This document shows positions 26,197-34,382 of a stretch of DNA of 64,000 bases, piece after piece. Location: the NCBI RefSeq assembly GCF_009909155.2, contig NZ_JAAAPM020000015.1:1-64000 (forward strand), written 5' to 3'. The notes beneath the pieces are model-generated. The model ran no database searches. It was not told the origin of the DNA and saw only the letters and a list, made by a program, of their open reading frames with translations. Made by a program: the position numbers and the translations under genes. The stretch comes from Flavobacterium undicola (GTDB taxonomy: Bacteria > Bacteroidota > Bacteroidia > Flavobacteriales > Flavobacteriaceae). Position 1 is the stretch's first letter. Every line of letters begins with the position of its first letter.

Positions 26197-26807
26197 TATT
26201 TTATTTGTATTCTAAATAGTTTCTGTCCTTCTAAATATCCTTCCAAAACGTCGTCTGGATTTACCTTTGCCACCCCTTTAGGAGTTCCTGTAAAAATAAT
26301 ATCTCCAATTTTTAAAGTAAAATACTGTGAAACATAAGCAATTAACTCATCTATTTTCCACAACATCATATTTACATTACCTTCCTGAACGGTTTGATTA
26401 TTATTTTTCAATTCAAAAGTAAGATTTTCTAACGAACTAAACTGTTCTTTCTTTAAAAAATCACCAATCACAGCCGAACCATCAAAAGCTTTTGCTTTTT
26501 CCCAAGGCAAACCTTTTGCCTTTAAGGTATTTTGCAAATCTCGAGCAGTAAAATCAATCCCCACACTTATCTCATCATAATATTTATGAGCAAATTTGGC
26601 ATCGATGTACTTCCCTACTTTATTAATCTTAACAATAACCTCAACTTCATGCTGTACATCTTCTGAAAATTCAGGAAGCACAAAAGGATGTTGTTTTAAC
26701 AATATCGCCGAATCTGGCTTGATAAAAATGACAGGTTCAGTCGGACGTTCGTTTTGTAATTCTTCGATATGATTCGCATAATTGCGACCAATACAAATTA
26801 TTTTCAT
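26196..26807 (-). CDS. Fumarylacetoacetate hydrolase-family protein
   Basis: A 203-residue single-domain FAH protein, near the size of FAHD1-type acylpyruvases / oxaloacetate decarboxylases. It begins MKIICIGRNYANHIEE. Metal and active-site features are HEVEVIVKI (acidic residues after His), GIDFTARDLQ, PWEKAKAFDGSA and IIFTGTPKGVA. The true substrate is uncertain. It ends in a TAATG overlap with the Hpt gene. An inverted repeat lies upstream at 26813-26889. Confidence 0.88.
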   Translation of the reverse strand: MKIICIGRNYANHIEELQNERPTEPVIFIKPDSAILLKQHPFVLPEFSEDVQHEVEVIVKINKVGKYIDAKFAHKYYDEISVGIDFTARDLQNTLKAKGLPWEKAKAFDGSAVIGDFLKKEQFSSLENLTFELKNNNQTVQEGNVNMMLWKIDELIAYVSQYFTLKIGDIIFTGTPKGVAKVNPDDVLEGYLEGQKLFRIQIK

Positions 26808-26812
26808 TTTTT

Positions 26813-26889
26813 TGAGTTAGGAGCTAGAAGTAGGAAGTTGGAAGTTAGAACAAACTTCTTCTAACTTCCAACTCCTTACTCCCAACTTA
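26813..26889. repeat. Long inverted repeat of purine-rich words
   Basis: The perfect core AGTTGGAAGTTAGAA (26836-26850) pairs with TTCTAACTTCCAACT (26859-26873) across an 8-nt loop; the outer arms continue imperfectly (GTTAGGAGCTAGAAGTAGG versus CCTTACTCCCAACTT). The arm is built from short AAGTTGG / AAGTTAG words. It fills the spacer between the exonuclease stop and the FAH start. No ORF lies inside. Confidence 0.65.
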
Positions 26890-27657
26890 TTTCGTATTTA
26901 ACTTTCTTAATTTTATTGCTGTCAATACCTTTTTAGTGTACAAAGGAAAATCAGCATTTTGAACCCAACTAAAATAACCCGGTTCTTTTTCTAAAATAAC
27001 ATCCACTTTTACTCCTTTGTGTTTTCCAAAAGTAAATATCTCATTTCCATCTTTATCAAAAGAAATCATTCCGGCAAAATCAGCTATTTTTTTTCTGGTT
27101 GTAAATTCAGATAAGAATTTCATGTCGTTTTCTAAATCAGGATAACGCTCTAATTGTGCTTTCAATATTTCGTAAGTTGCCATTGTATCTGCTTCTGCCG
27201 AATGGGCATTTTCTAAACTTTGACCACAATAAAACTTTAAAGCAGCACTCAAAGTACGCTCTTCTTTTTTATGGAAAATCGTTTGAACATCAACAGACAC
27301 TCTGTTTTTCATATCAAAGTCCACTCCCGCACGAAGCAATTCTTCTGCCAAAAGCGGAATATCAAATCGATCTGAATTAAATCCAGCCAAATCACTGTCT
27401 TTTATCATATTGTAAACCTGAGTAGCCAGTTCATTAAAAGTAGGCTCATTAGCTACTTTTTCGTCAGTAATTCCATGAACTGCGGTAGTTTGCGGTGGAA
27501 TTGGAATAGTAGGATTCACCAGCCAGGTTTTGCTTTCTTTATTTCCGTTTGGAAAAACTTTAAATATTGAGATTTCCACAATTCTGTCTTTTCCAATATC
27601 AATTCCTGTAGTTTCAAGATCAAAAAAGCAAATCGGTCTATTGAGTTTTAATTCCAT
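26887..27657 (-). CDS. DnaQ-like 3'-5' exonuclease
   Basis: A 256-residue protein with a DEDDh exonuclease domain over about residues 8-175: ExoI motif FFDLETTGID, ExoII motif GFNSDRFDIPLL, ExoIII motif NAHSAEADTMA with the catalytic His and Asp. It resembles the epsilon proofreading subunit, but a C-terminal segment (FTFGKHKGVKVDVILEKEPGYFSWVQNADF) adds a small domain seen in stand-alone exonucleases. Role in repair or RNA/DNA trimming is open. It is followed by the inverted repeat and FAH gene on the same strand. Confidence 0.9.
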   Translation of the reverse strand: MELKLNRPICFFDLETTGIDIGKDRIVEISIFKVFPNGNKESKTWLVNPTIPIPPQTTAVHGITDEKVANEPTFNELATQVYNMIKDSDLAGFNSDRFDIPLLAEELLRAGVDFDMKNRVSVDVQTIFHKKEERTLSAALKFYCGQSLENAHSAEADTMATYEILKAQLERYPDLENDMKFLSEFTTRKKIADFAGMISFDKDGNEIFTFGKHKGVKVDVILEKEPGYFSWVQNADFPLYTKKVLTAIKLRKLNTK

Positions 27658-27721
27658 TTTTATAATATATAGCTACAAATATAAAGTTTTGAGTTTAATT
27701 TAAACAAGAGTTATAAAAAGA

Positions 27722-27754
27722 AAACCCGACAGCTTTTTGAAAACTATCGGGTTT
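27722..27754 (-). terminator. Terminator of the E2 gene
   Basis: 11-bp stem AAACCCGACAG / CTATCGGGTTT, long loop, then Ts on the minus strand. One pair is G-U only in minus-strand RNA. Confidence 0.75.
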
Positions 27755-27773
27755 GTTTATGAAAATTTCAAAA

Positions 27774-29072
27774 CTATATTGTTCTGGTAATATCAAAAGC
27801 CTCTAAATATTCGGCAACTCTTTTTACAAACATACCTCCTAAAGCTCCGTCAATTATACGATGATCGTAACTATGTGTTAAAAACATTTTTTGACGAATT
27901 CCAATAAAATCTCCTTCTGGAGTTTCTATTACTGCTGGTACTTTTCGGATAGCACCTAATGCTAAAATCCCTACTTCCGGCTGATTGATAATTGGCGTAC
28001 CAAAAACACTTCCAAAAGAACCCACATTCGTTACCGTATACGTCCCGCCTTTAGTCTCGTCTGGTTTTAGTTTCCCTAATTTAGCACGAATTCCTAAATC
28101 ATTCACTGCCTTAGCCATACCTACCAAATTCAGCTGATCGGCATTTTTTATTACAGGAACAATCAAATTACCATTTGGCAAAGCAGCTGCCATACCCAGA
28201 TTGATATTTTTCTTTTTAATGATATAATCGCCATCAACTGAAATATTCATTCCAGGAAAATCTTTCAACGCTTTGGCCACGGCTTCCATAAAGATAGGTG
28301 TAAAAGTCAATTTCTCCCCTTCTCTTTTTTCAAACTCGTTTTTATGTTTATCGCGCCATTTTACAATATTAGTCACATCAACCTCAATAAAAGATTGTAC
28401 GTGTACCGAAGTTTGAATCGAAGCCTGCATATAACCCGCAATCAACTTGCGCATTCTATCCATTTCAATAATTTCGTCTCCACCACTTATAGAAACAGGT
28501 GCAGTCGATTTTGATGGAACAGCCTCAACAACTTCTTTTACAGCTTCAGCTTGAGGAGCCTCAGTTCTATTTTTCAGGTATTCTAAAATATCATTCTTAG
28601 TTACTCTTCCATCACTTCCTGTACCGGGAATTTGCTCTAATTCGGCCATTCCAATACCTTCGGCAGCAGCAATATTTTTTACTAATGGCGAAAAGAATTT
28701 TTCCGAATTACTATTCGTTATCGTTGGAGCAGCAACACTTTCTTTTGCAATTTCAATTGTTTTTGTTACTTCTTCAATTATTTCTGGTGCTATTGTTTCT
28801 TCAATCTCAATCTGTGCATCTTCATCCTCTCCTTCTGTTTCAATGATTGCAATAGTTTGTCCTACCTCAACCAAATCATCTTTTGAAAACAATTGTTCTA
28901 TTAAAACACCCGAAACTTCGCTAGGTACTTCACTATCTACTTTATCGGTAGCAACTTCTAGCACTGCCTCATCGGCTTCAATTTTATCGCCTACTTGTTT
29001 CAACCAGTTTGTAATGGTTGCTTCTGCGACACTTTCTCCCATTCTTGGAAGCTTTAATTCGAATCTTGCCAT
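27774..29072 (-). CDS. 2-oxoacid dehydrogenase E2 (dihydrolipoamide acyltransferase)
   Basis: Core enzyme of a 2-oxoacid dehydrogenase complex, passing the acyl group from lipoyl-lysine to CoA. Domains: one lipoyl domain (residues about 2-77, lipoyl Lys44 in EVATDKVDSEVPS), an acidic linker rich in Glu/Ile/Val, an E3-binding domain (about 130-170, SPLVKNIAAAEGI...GSDGRVTKNDIL), and the catalytic domain ending in HRIIDG with His404 and Asp408. At 432 residues with a single lipoyl domain it resembles branched-chain-type E2s, though pyruvate or 2-oxoglutarate cannot be excluded. No E1 or E3 gene is adjacent. Confidence 0.93.
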   Translation of the reverse strand: MARFELKLPRMGESVAEATITNWLKQVGDKIEADEAVLEVATDKVDSEVPSEVSGVLIEQLFSKDDLVEVGQTIAIIETEGEDEDAQIEIEETIAPEIIEEVTKTIEIAKESVAAPTITNSNSEKFFSPLVKNIAAAEGIGMAELEQIPGTGSDGRVTKNDILEYLKNRTEAPQAEAVKEVVEAVPSKSTAPVSISGGDEIIEMDRMRKLIAGYMQASIQTSVHVQSFIEVDVTNIVKWRDKHKNEFEKREGEKLTFTPIFMEAVAKALKDFPGMNISVDGDYIIKKKNINLGMAAALPNGNLIVPVIKNADQLNLVGMAKAVNDLGIRAKLGKLKPDETKGGTYTVTNVGSFGSVFGTPIINQPEVGILALGAIRKVPAVIETPEGDFIGIRQKMFLTHSYDHRIIDGALGGMFVKRVAEYLEAFDITRTI

Positions 29073-29429
29073 ATTGTTAACCTAAAAGGTAGTTTTTTAA
29101 TTTCTGTTTGCGAAATTACTAAATTCTTAAAACATAAATTATATTAAATGCAGCTTTCCTACATTAATTATAACAAGCAACTCATTTTCAAAACAATAAT
29201 CAAATTATTAATAAAAATCAAATCCGAAACACATCGTTTTTTACCAATTCGACAAAAAAACAAGCGCACTAACTGATTCTTTTTTACAATAAATTAACTC
29301 AAACCTATGTAATGACGATAGCAAAACTGTTATTTTCATTTTTTCACTTCTAAAAATAGTCATTTTTTTAAAAATACGAAAGCCTGAATTGAGATGATTA
29401 AATAATCAATCCATAAAAATCGCTTACTT
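29073..29429. other. Intergenic region between divergent genes
   Basis: This A/T-rich spacer separates the divergently read E2 gene and the secreted propeller-like protein. No RNA gene, repeat or short ORF worth calling was seen. The only promoter-like signal recognised is the -7 box at 29424-29432. Confidence 0.5.
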
Positions 29430-29432
29430 TTG
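29424..29432 (+). promoter_or_regulatory. -7 box of the propeller-like gene
   Basis: TACTTTTG matches the Bacteroidota -7 consensus; no clear TTG lies 17-23 nt upstream. It overlaps an in-frame TTG at 29430, so translation must begin further on (see the CDS at 29472). Confidence 0.4.
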
Positions 29433-29471
29433 AATAACAAAATAAACCTATTCCTAAATTATTGCATCCCA

Positions 29472-30452
29472 TTGAAAAAAGCATTCTTATTACTCTTCCT
29501 ATTTTCAATTAGCCAAATCCAATCACAAATTTTAGGTTGTACTGATTCGCTTTCTAAAAACTACAACCCGCTGGCCACCATTAATGACGGAAGTTGTAAA
29601 TATGATGTTGTCAAAATAAAACCGAGCTATTCTGTACCTTTAGATAATGTATTAAAAGAAACTTCCGGTTTAGTACAAAGCGAAAATCTTTTATGGACTA
29701 TCAATGACGATACAGATACCACTATCTATGGAATTGACAGCACGGGAGTTATTAAAAACCAAATCCAACTCAAGAATGTAATCAATAGAGATTGGGAAGA
29801 AATTACACAAGACAGTAGTTATTTCTATATAGGCGATTTTGGAAATAACGTTTCTGGAAACAACAAAGATTTGCATATTTTAAGAATTGAAAAAAAATCT
29901 CTTAAATCGAATATTCCAATAATAGATACGATTTCATTTTCTTATTCTAATCAAACTGACTTTTCCAATACAAAACCCAATACCACTAATTTTGATTGTG
30001 AAGCTTTTATTGCCACTACCGATAGCATCTACCTATTTACAAAACAGTGGGAACAAAAAAAGACTAGCGTATATGCATTACCTAAAATACCCGGAAATTA
30101 TATTGCAAGACTAAAAGAAAGCTATGACACAAAAGGATTAATTACTGGAGCTACTTATTTGCCGCAAAAAAACCTAGTTGTATTGTGTGGATACGATAAA
30201 TCATTGGCTCCATTTTTATATCTTTTATATGATTTTAAAGACTTCAATTTCTTTTCGGGCAATAAGAGAAAAATTAAATTAAAATTACCTTTCCATCAAA
30301 TAGAAGGCATCAGTACTCATGATGGATTACTCTATTACCTCAGCAATGAAAATTTTGAAAGAAAACCGATTATCAATGTTCCTCAAAAATTACATCAACT
30401 GGATTTAAGCCGTTATTTATCGCATTATCTTGATAAATTCAAAACGGATTAA
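29472..30452 (+). CDS. Secreted beta-propeller-like protein, TTG start
   Basis: The frame is open from 29430, but the -7 box TACTTTTG at about 29424-29432 overlaps that point, so transcripts cannot carry it. The TTG at 29472 opens a clean signal peptide (KKAFLLLFLFSISQIQSQ) and is chosen as start, giving about 326 residues. The mature N-terminus has the short motif GCTDSLSKNYNPLATINDGSC, a Cys-bounded module common in secreted Bacteroidota proteins. The rest is built of beta-rich repeats with WTINDD, YIGDFGNN and EGISTHDGLLYYLSNE, resembling a propeller. No T9SS sorting domain is visible. Function unknown. Confidence 0.75.
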   Translation: MKKAFLLLFLFSISQIQSQILGCTDSLSKNYNPLATINDGSCKYDVVKIKPSYSVPLDNVLKETSGLVQSENLLWTINDDTDTTIYGIDSTGVIKNQIQLKNVINRDWEEITQDSSYFYIGDFGNNVSGNNKDLHILRIEKKSLKSNIPIIDTISFSYSNQTDFSNTKPNTTNFDCEAFIATTDSIYLFTKQWEQKKTSVYALPKIPGNYIARLKESYDTKGLITGATYLPQKNLVVLCGYDKSLAPFLYLLYDFKDFNFFSGNKRKIKLKLPFHQIEGISTHDGLLYYLSNENFERKPIINVPQKLHQLDLSRYLSHYLDKFKTD

Positions 30453-30485
30453 AACAAACAATTCGCAATTAGTTATTTAATAGCT

Positions 30486-30493
30486 TACTTTTG
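30486..30493 (+). promoter_or_regulatory. -7 box upstream of the ABC-F gene
   Basis: TACTTTTG, a perfect -7 match 18 nt before the GTG start; the TTG element is not clear. Confidence 0.4.
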
Positions 30494-30510
30494 CCAAAAA
30501 AATTACAGCT

Positions 30511-32373
30511 GTGAATTATTTATCTGTCGAAAATATATCCAAATCTTTTGGAGAAAGAACCCTTTTTGAAAACATTTCTTTTGGAATCAACAAAGACCAA
30601 AAAATTGCCTTTATAGCCAAAAATGGTTCAGGAAAAACAACCATAATGAACATCATCAATGGTTTTGACGAACCTGATACTGGGCAGGTTATCTTGCGTA
30701 AAAGCATCCGAATGGCATTTCTTTCTCAAGACAATAATTTACAAGATGAATTGACAATTGAAGAAAGTATTTTTGCATCCGACAATGAAACCTTAAAGAT
30801 CATTGAAGCTTACGAAAAAGCATTAGAAAATCCAGAAGACGAAGAAGCCTATCAAAAAGCTTTTGATGGAATGGATCAGCATAATGCCTGGGATTTTGAA
30901 ACCCAATACAAACAAATTTTGTTCAAATTAAAGCTGGAAGATTTTAAACTGAAAGTAAAAAATCTTTCTGGAGGACAAAAAAAGCGTCTTTCTCTAGCTA
31001 TTATTTTGATTAACCGTCCTGATTTATTGATCTTAGATGAGCCTACCAACCACTTAGACCTAGAGATGATTGAATGGTTAGAGTCTTATTTTGCTAAAGA
31101 AAACATCACCTTGTTTATGGTTACGCACGACCGTTTCTTTTTGGAGCGTGTGTGTAACGAAATCATCGAACTCGACAACGGAAAAATATACCAATATAAA
31201 GGAAATTACTCTTATTATTTAGAGAAAAAAGAAGAACGCATCGCTTCTGAAAATGCGAGTGTAGACAAAGCACAAAACTTGTTTGTAAAAGAATTAGAAT
31301 GGATGCGTCGCCAACCGAAAGCCAGAACAACCAAATCTAAATCGCGTCAGGATGATTTTTATGTAATTAAAGAAAAAGCACAAAGTCGCCGTAAAGAAAA
31401 CAAAGTAGAACTCGAAATCAACATGGAACGCATGGGAAGCAAGATTATCGAGCTTCATAAAATTTCTAAGAAATTCAACAATCATGTGATTTTAGATCAT
31501 TTTAGTTTTGATTTTCAACCTGGAGAACGCATTGGAATTATTGGTAAAAACGGAACAGGAAAATCAACTTTCTTAAATTTAGTTACCGGAACCTTGCCTC
31601 TTGATAGCGGAAGAGTAATTATTGGCGAAACCATAAAAATTGGTTATTATACTCAAAGCGGAATCAACCCAAAACCGGGACAACGAGTTATTGATGTCAT
31701 TAAAGAGTACGGAGAATTTATCCCGTTAATGAAAGGACGATTAATTTCGGCTTCCCAATTATTGGAGCGTTTCCTTTTTGATTCCAAAAAGCAATATGAT
31801 TTTGTAGACCGATTGAGTGGTGGCGAACTGAAACGTTTATATCTATGTACCGTTTTGATTCAGAATCCCAACTTTTTAATTCTGGATGAACCTACTAACG
31901 ATTTGGATATCGTAACATTGAACGTTCTGGAAAGTTTTTTGATGGATTACCCTGGTTGTTTACTTGTCGTTTCTCACGATAGGTATTTTATGGATAAAAT
32001 TGTAGATCAGTTATTTGTTTTTAGAGGACAAGGTGAAATTGAAACTTTCCCTGGAAACTACTCCGATTTTAGAAGCTATGAAGACAGTGCCGATGTAGCT
32101 CAAAAAGAGGACAATAAAACTGAGAAAAAGGAATGGAAACAAAAAAATCCAACAGGAAATCTCACTTTTAACGAGCAAAAAGAATATCAAAAAATAGAGA
32201 AAGAAATTAAAGATTTAGAAATCGAAAAAACTAAAATCGAACAATTATTTTCAGAAGGAAAAATAGCTGACGTAGACATCGAGAAAAAAGCAAAAGAACT
32301 GGAAAATATCATCAATAAGATGGAAACCAAAGAAGAACGCTGGTTTGAGCTTTCGGCAAAAATTGAAGGATAA
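30511..32373 (+). CDS. ABC-F ATPase, Uup-type
   Basis: A 620-residue cytoplasmic protein with two ABC domains and no membrane segment. First Walker A is about 37-44 (KNGSGKTT), signature LSGGQKKR near 155, Walker B LLILDEPTNHLDL near 175; second Walker A GKNGTGKST near 347, signature LSGGELKR near 445, DEPTNDLDI near 465. The linker between domains is rich in Arg/Lys, and a C-terminal coiled coil follows (about 540-615), as in Uup, which acts on ribosomes or DNA junctions. The start codon is GTG. Its last ~84 bp recur at 33770-33853. Confidence 0.93.
   Translation: MNYLSVENISKSFGERTLFENISFGINKDQKIAFIAKNGSGKTTIMNIINGFDEPDTGQVILRKSIRMAFLSQDNNLQDELTIEESIFASDNETLKIIEAYEKALENPEDEEAYQKAFDGMDQHNAWDFETQYKQILFKLKLEDFKLKVKNLSGGQKKRLSLAIILINRPDLLILDEPTNHLDLEMIEWLESYFAKENITLFMVTHDRFFLERVCNEIIELDNGKIYQYKGNYSYYLEKKEERIASENASVDKAQNLFVKELEWMRRQPKARTTKSKSRQDDFYVIKEKAQSRRKENKVELEINMERMGSKIIELHKISKKFNNHVILDHFSFDFQPGERIGIIGKNGTGKSTFLNLVTGTLPLDSGRVIIGETIKIGYYTQSGINPKPGQRVIDVIKEYGEFIPLMKGRLISASQLLERFLFDSKKQYDFVDRLSGGELKRLYLCTVLIQNPNFLILDEPTNDLDIVTLNVLESFLMDYPGCLLVVSHDRYFMDKIVDQLFVFRGQGEIETFPGNYSDFRSYEDSADVAQKEDNKTEKKEWKQKNPTGNLTFNEQKEYQKIEKEIKDLEIEKTKIEQLFSEGKIADVDIEKKAKELENIINKMETKEERWFELSAKIEG
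32290..32373. repeat. ABC-F 3'-end repeat, in-gene copy
   Basis: Last 84 bp of the ABC-F gene including the stop codon. The same sequence with four mismatches lies 1,480 bp downstream at 33770-33853; identity stops exactly at the stop codon. Confidence 0.9.
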
Positions 32374-32408
32374 TCAGTATTCAATTAAGACGGTTAATTA
32401 ATTTTTTA

Positions 32409-32460
32409 AATACAGAAACACCCACAGCAAAACTTATTTTGTTGTGGGTGTTTCTGTATT
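32409..32460. terminator. Long hairpin after the ABC-F gene
   Basis: 18-bp stem AATACAGAAACACCCACA and its complement. No strong T-run follows on the plus strand, so it may be a processing or weak terminator structure. Confidence 0.55.
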
Positions 32461-32544
32461 ATTCTCAAACGTAGAACAAATAAAATCCAACTCATCAATT
32501 TGTAAGATTTTTTAATATATTTGAAAACAAAAAAATGACAAATA

Positions 32545-33633
32545 ATGAATTTCATAAAAAGTATCTTCCGTAAAAAAGACGAACCCATAAAATCATATTC
32601 AGACTTTTGGAACTGGTTTCAAAAAAACGAAAAAGTTTTTTTTGAAATAGTCAAAAATCATAACAACATCGAAAAAGGATTCTTTAATAAACTATCCCCT
32701 AAACTAGAGGAACTAAAAGAAGGTTTTTTCTTTTTAACTGGCATGTATAATAACGAAACTGCCGAATTAATTATTACCGTTGATGGAAATATAAAAAATG
32801 TGGTATTCGCAGAAGAATTAATTGCAAGTGCTCCTAAAATAGAACAATGGAGATTTACTGCACTAAAACCTTCTTCCAATATCAATGATACAGCTATAAA
32901 AATGGCTGACTATACCTTTAATTCCGAAAACATTTATTTTTACGACAATGAACTAAATGAATACCCAGACGAAATTGACATCACAATCATTCATAACGAC
33001 TTAAATCAAGAAAACAGAACAACAATAATAAATGGTACTTATATTTTTATAGAAAATTATTTAGGAGAACTTGATTTTATAAATAATATCGACAAAATTA
33101 CAATAATTGGAAAACCAGAAGCACAAAAAGAACTTGTTCCAATTACAAAACTAAAAGACTTTCTAATTTGGCGACAAAAAGAATTTATAGAAAAATATGA
33201 AGGTGTTCGGTATAATACTGAAAATGATAACTATATCGCTCTTGAAGCAGAATTAGAAAACGGAAATAAATTATTAGCTGTAATTAATGACGAATTATTA
33301 AATTGGAATAATAAAGCATCACATCCTTGGATTGCTATATTCAAACTAAAATATAATGGAAAAAACAATAATGGAATGCCAAATGACAATGACTATAAAA
33401 CGTTAAATGAAATTGAAGAAGAAATAATGCAAGAATTAAAAGACTTTGATGGTTATTTAAACATCGGTAGAGAAACTGCAAATGGAGAAAGAGAAATTTA
33501 TTTTGCTTGCAAAGATTTTCGCCAAACTTCAAAAGTATTTTTCAATACCCAACAAAAGTATTCGATGAAGTTTCAAATCGATTATCACATTTACAAAGAC
33601 AAATATTGGCAATCATTTAAAAGATACAATTAA
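32545..33633 (+). CDS. DUF695 domain protein
   Basis: A 362-residue soluble protein with no signal peptide. The C-terminal part (NNGMPNDNDYKTLNEIEEEI...IGRETANGEREIYFACKDF) fits DUF695, a domain of unknown function. The N-terminal ~220 residues form a second module (FWNWFQKNEKVFFEIVKN start, Trp/Phe-rich). Such proteins often appear near immunity or toxin-type genes, but none is seen here. It sits in the 1.4-kb segment between the ABC-F stop and the second copy of the ABC-F 3' end, so it is probably acquired DNA. Confidence 0.8.
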   Translation: MNFIKSIFRKKDEPIKSYSDFWNWFQKNEKVFFEIVKNHNNIEKGFFNKLSPKLEELKEGFFFLTGMYNNETAELIITVDGNIKNVVFAEELIASAPKIEQWRFTALKPSSNINDTAIKMADYTFNSENIYFYDNELNEYPDEIDITIIHNDLNQENRTTIINGTYIFIENYLGELDFINNIDKITIIGKPEAQKELVPITKLKDFLIWRQKEFIEKYEGVRYNTENDNYIALEAELENGNKLLAVINDELLNWNNKASHPWIAIFKLKYNGKNNNGMPNDNDYKTLNEIEEEIMQELKDFDGYLNIGRETANGEREIYFACKDFRQTSKVFFNTQQKYSMKFQIDYHIYKDKYWQSFKRYN

Positions 33634-33716
33634 AATTAAATGTTCCCAGTAAACATATTACTCGTGTCCACAACGAAGAAACACAATAAACTACAACGGA
33701 ATTACAATATTTTTTT

Positions 33717-33747
33717 CTTTGTGCTTTACTTTGTGAATCTTTGTGTA
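33717..33747. repeat. CACAAAG-type dispersed repeat, copy 2
   Basis: In inverted orientation relative to 691-729, with CTTTGTG words at short spacing. It lies just left of the duplicated ABC-F 3' end. Confidence 0.4.
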
Positions 33748-33769
33748 AAAATATACTATTTTTAAAAAA

Positions 33770-33853
33770 ATAAAAGGACTGGAAAACATCATCAATAAGA
33801 TGGAAACCAAAGAAGAACGCTGGTTTGAACTTTCTGCAAAAATTGAAGGATAA
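33770..33853 (+). pseudogene. Second copy of the ABC-F 3' end
   Basis: A detached copy of the final codons of the ABC-F gene, 80 of 84 bases identical to 32290-32373. The internal differences are AAT/AAC, GAG/GAA and TCG/TCT, all silent; the fourth (GAA/GGA) is at the left edge. No start codon or promoter belongs to it. It is followed by a strong terminator at 33882-33913, which was probably the original terminator of the ABC-F gene before the DUF695 segment came in. Confidence 0.85.
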
Positions 33854-33881
33854 AATTCTTTACTAATCTTAAAAGAGAAAC

Positions 33882-33913
33882 AAAAAAGCTGCATTTCATA
33901 ATGCAGCTTTTTT
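33882..33913. terminator. Bidirectional terminator
   Basis: Perfect 14-bp stem AAAAAAGCTGCATT, loop TCAT, with T-runs on both strands. It serves the minus-strand CDGSH gene and was probably the original ABC-F terminator. Confidence 0.85.
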
Positions 33914-33928
33914 ATATAATGTGAAATT

Positions 33929-34153
33929 TTATTTTTTCATTGGTGGCAAATCAAATGCCTTAGGTTCATGTGCAAAATTATTACGGTGAGAACCGTCACA
34001 AAAAGGTTTGTTAGAAGATAATCCACAACGGCAAAGTCCTAAAGCTGTTCTTCCTTCTAATCCGTAAACGTTTCCATCACAGTCCATAATTTCGAAATCA
34101 CCCTCAATTTTTATTGAACCATTATTATTGATTATTACTTTTGTCTTACTCAT
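33929..34153 (-). CDS. CDGSH iron-sulfur domain protein
   Basis: A 74-residue 2Fe-2S protein of the mitoNEET type. Ligands Cys41, Cys43, Cys52 and His56 are in the pattern CRCGLSSNKPFCDGSH. The length is that of the small bacterial CDGSH proteins. Physiological role unknown; electron or cluster transfer is the usual proposal. It is read leftwards into the terminator at 33882-33913. Confidence 0.93.
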   Translation of the reverse strand: MSKTKVIINNNGSIKIEGDFEIMDCDGNVYGLEGRTALGLCRCGLSSNKPFCDGSHRNNFAHEPKAFDLPPMKK

Positions 34154-34382
34154 ATAGCTTTTTTTTTGAGTTCAAAGATTGCAAAATATATCCTGAAAGC
34201 TCAAACTATAATCCTGTTTTTAGAATACAAAAAGCTAATTTATATTGAATATATTTTAGCTAACAGTAAAACCTTAACACTTCCATACAGCAATATAAAA
34301 ACTTGGGGCTTTTTTGTGAGATTACAAGAGTCTTCTTTTTTTCATTACAATTACCCCTTATATTTGAAAAAAAATACAAAAC

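Noticed and set aside
27156..27380. Plus-strand frame opposite the exonuclease gene
   Set aside because: Antisense shadow of a gene with clear catalytic motifs.
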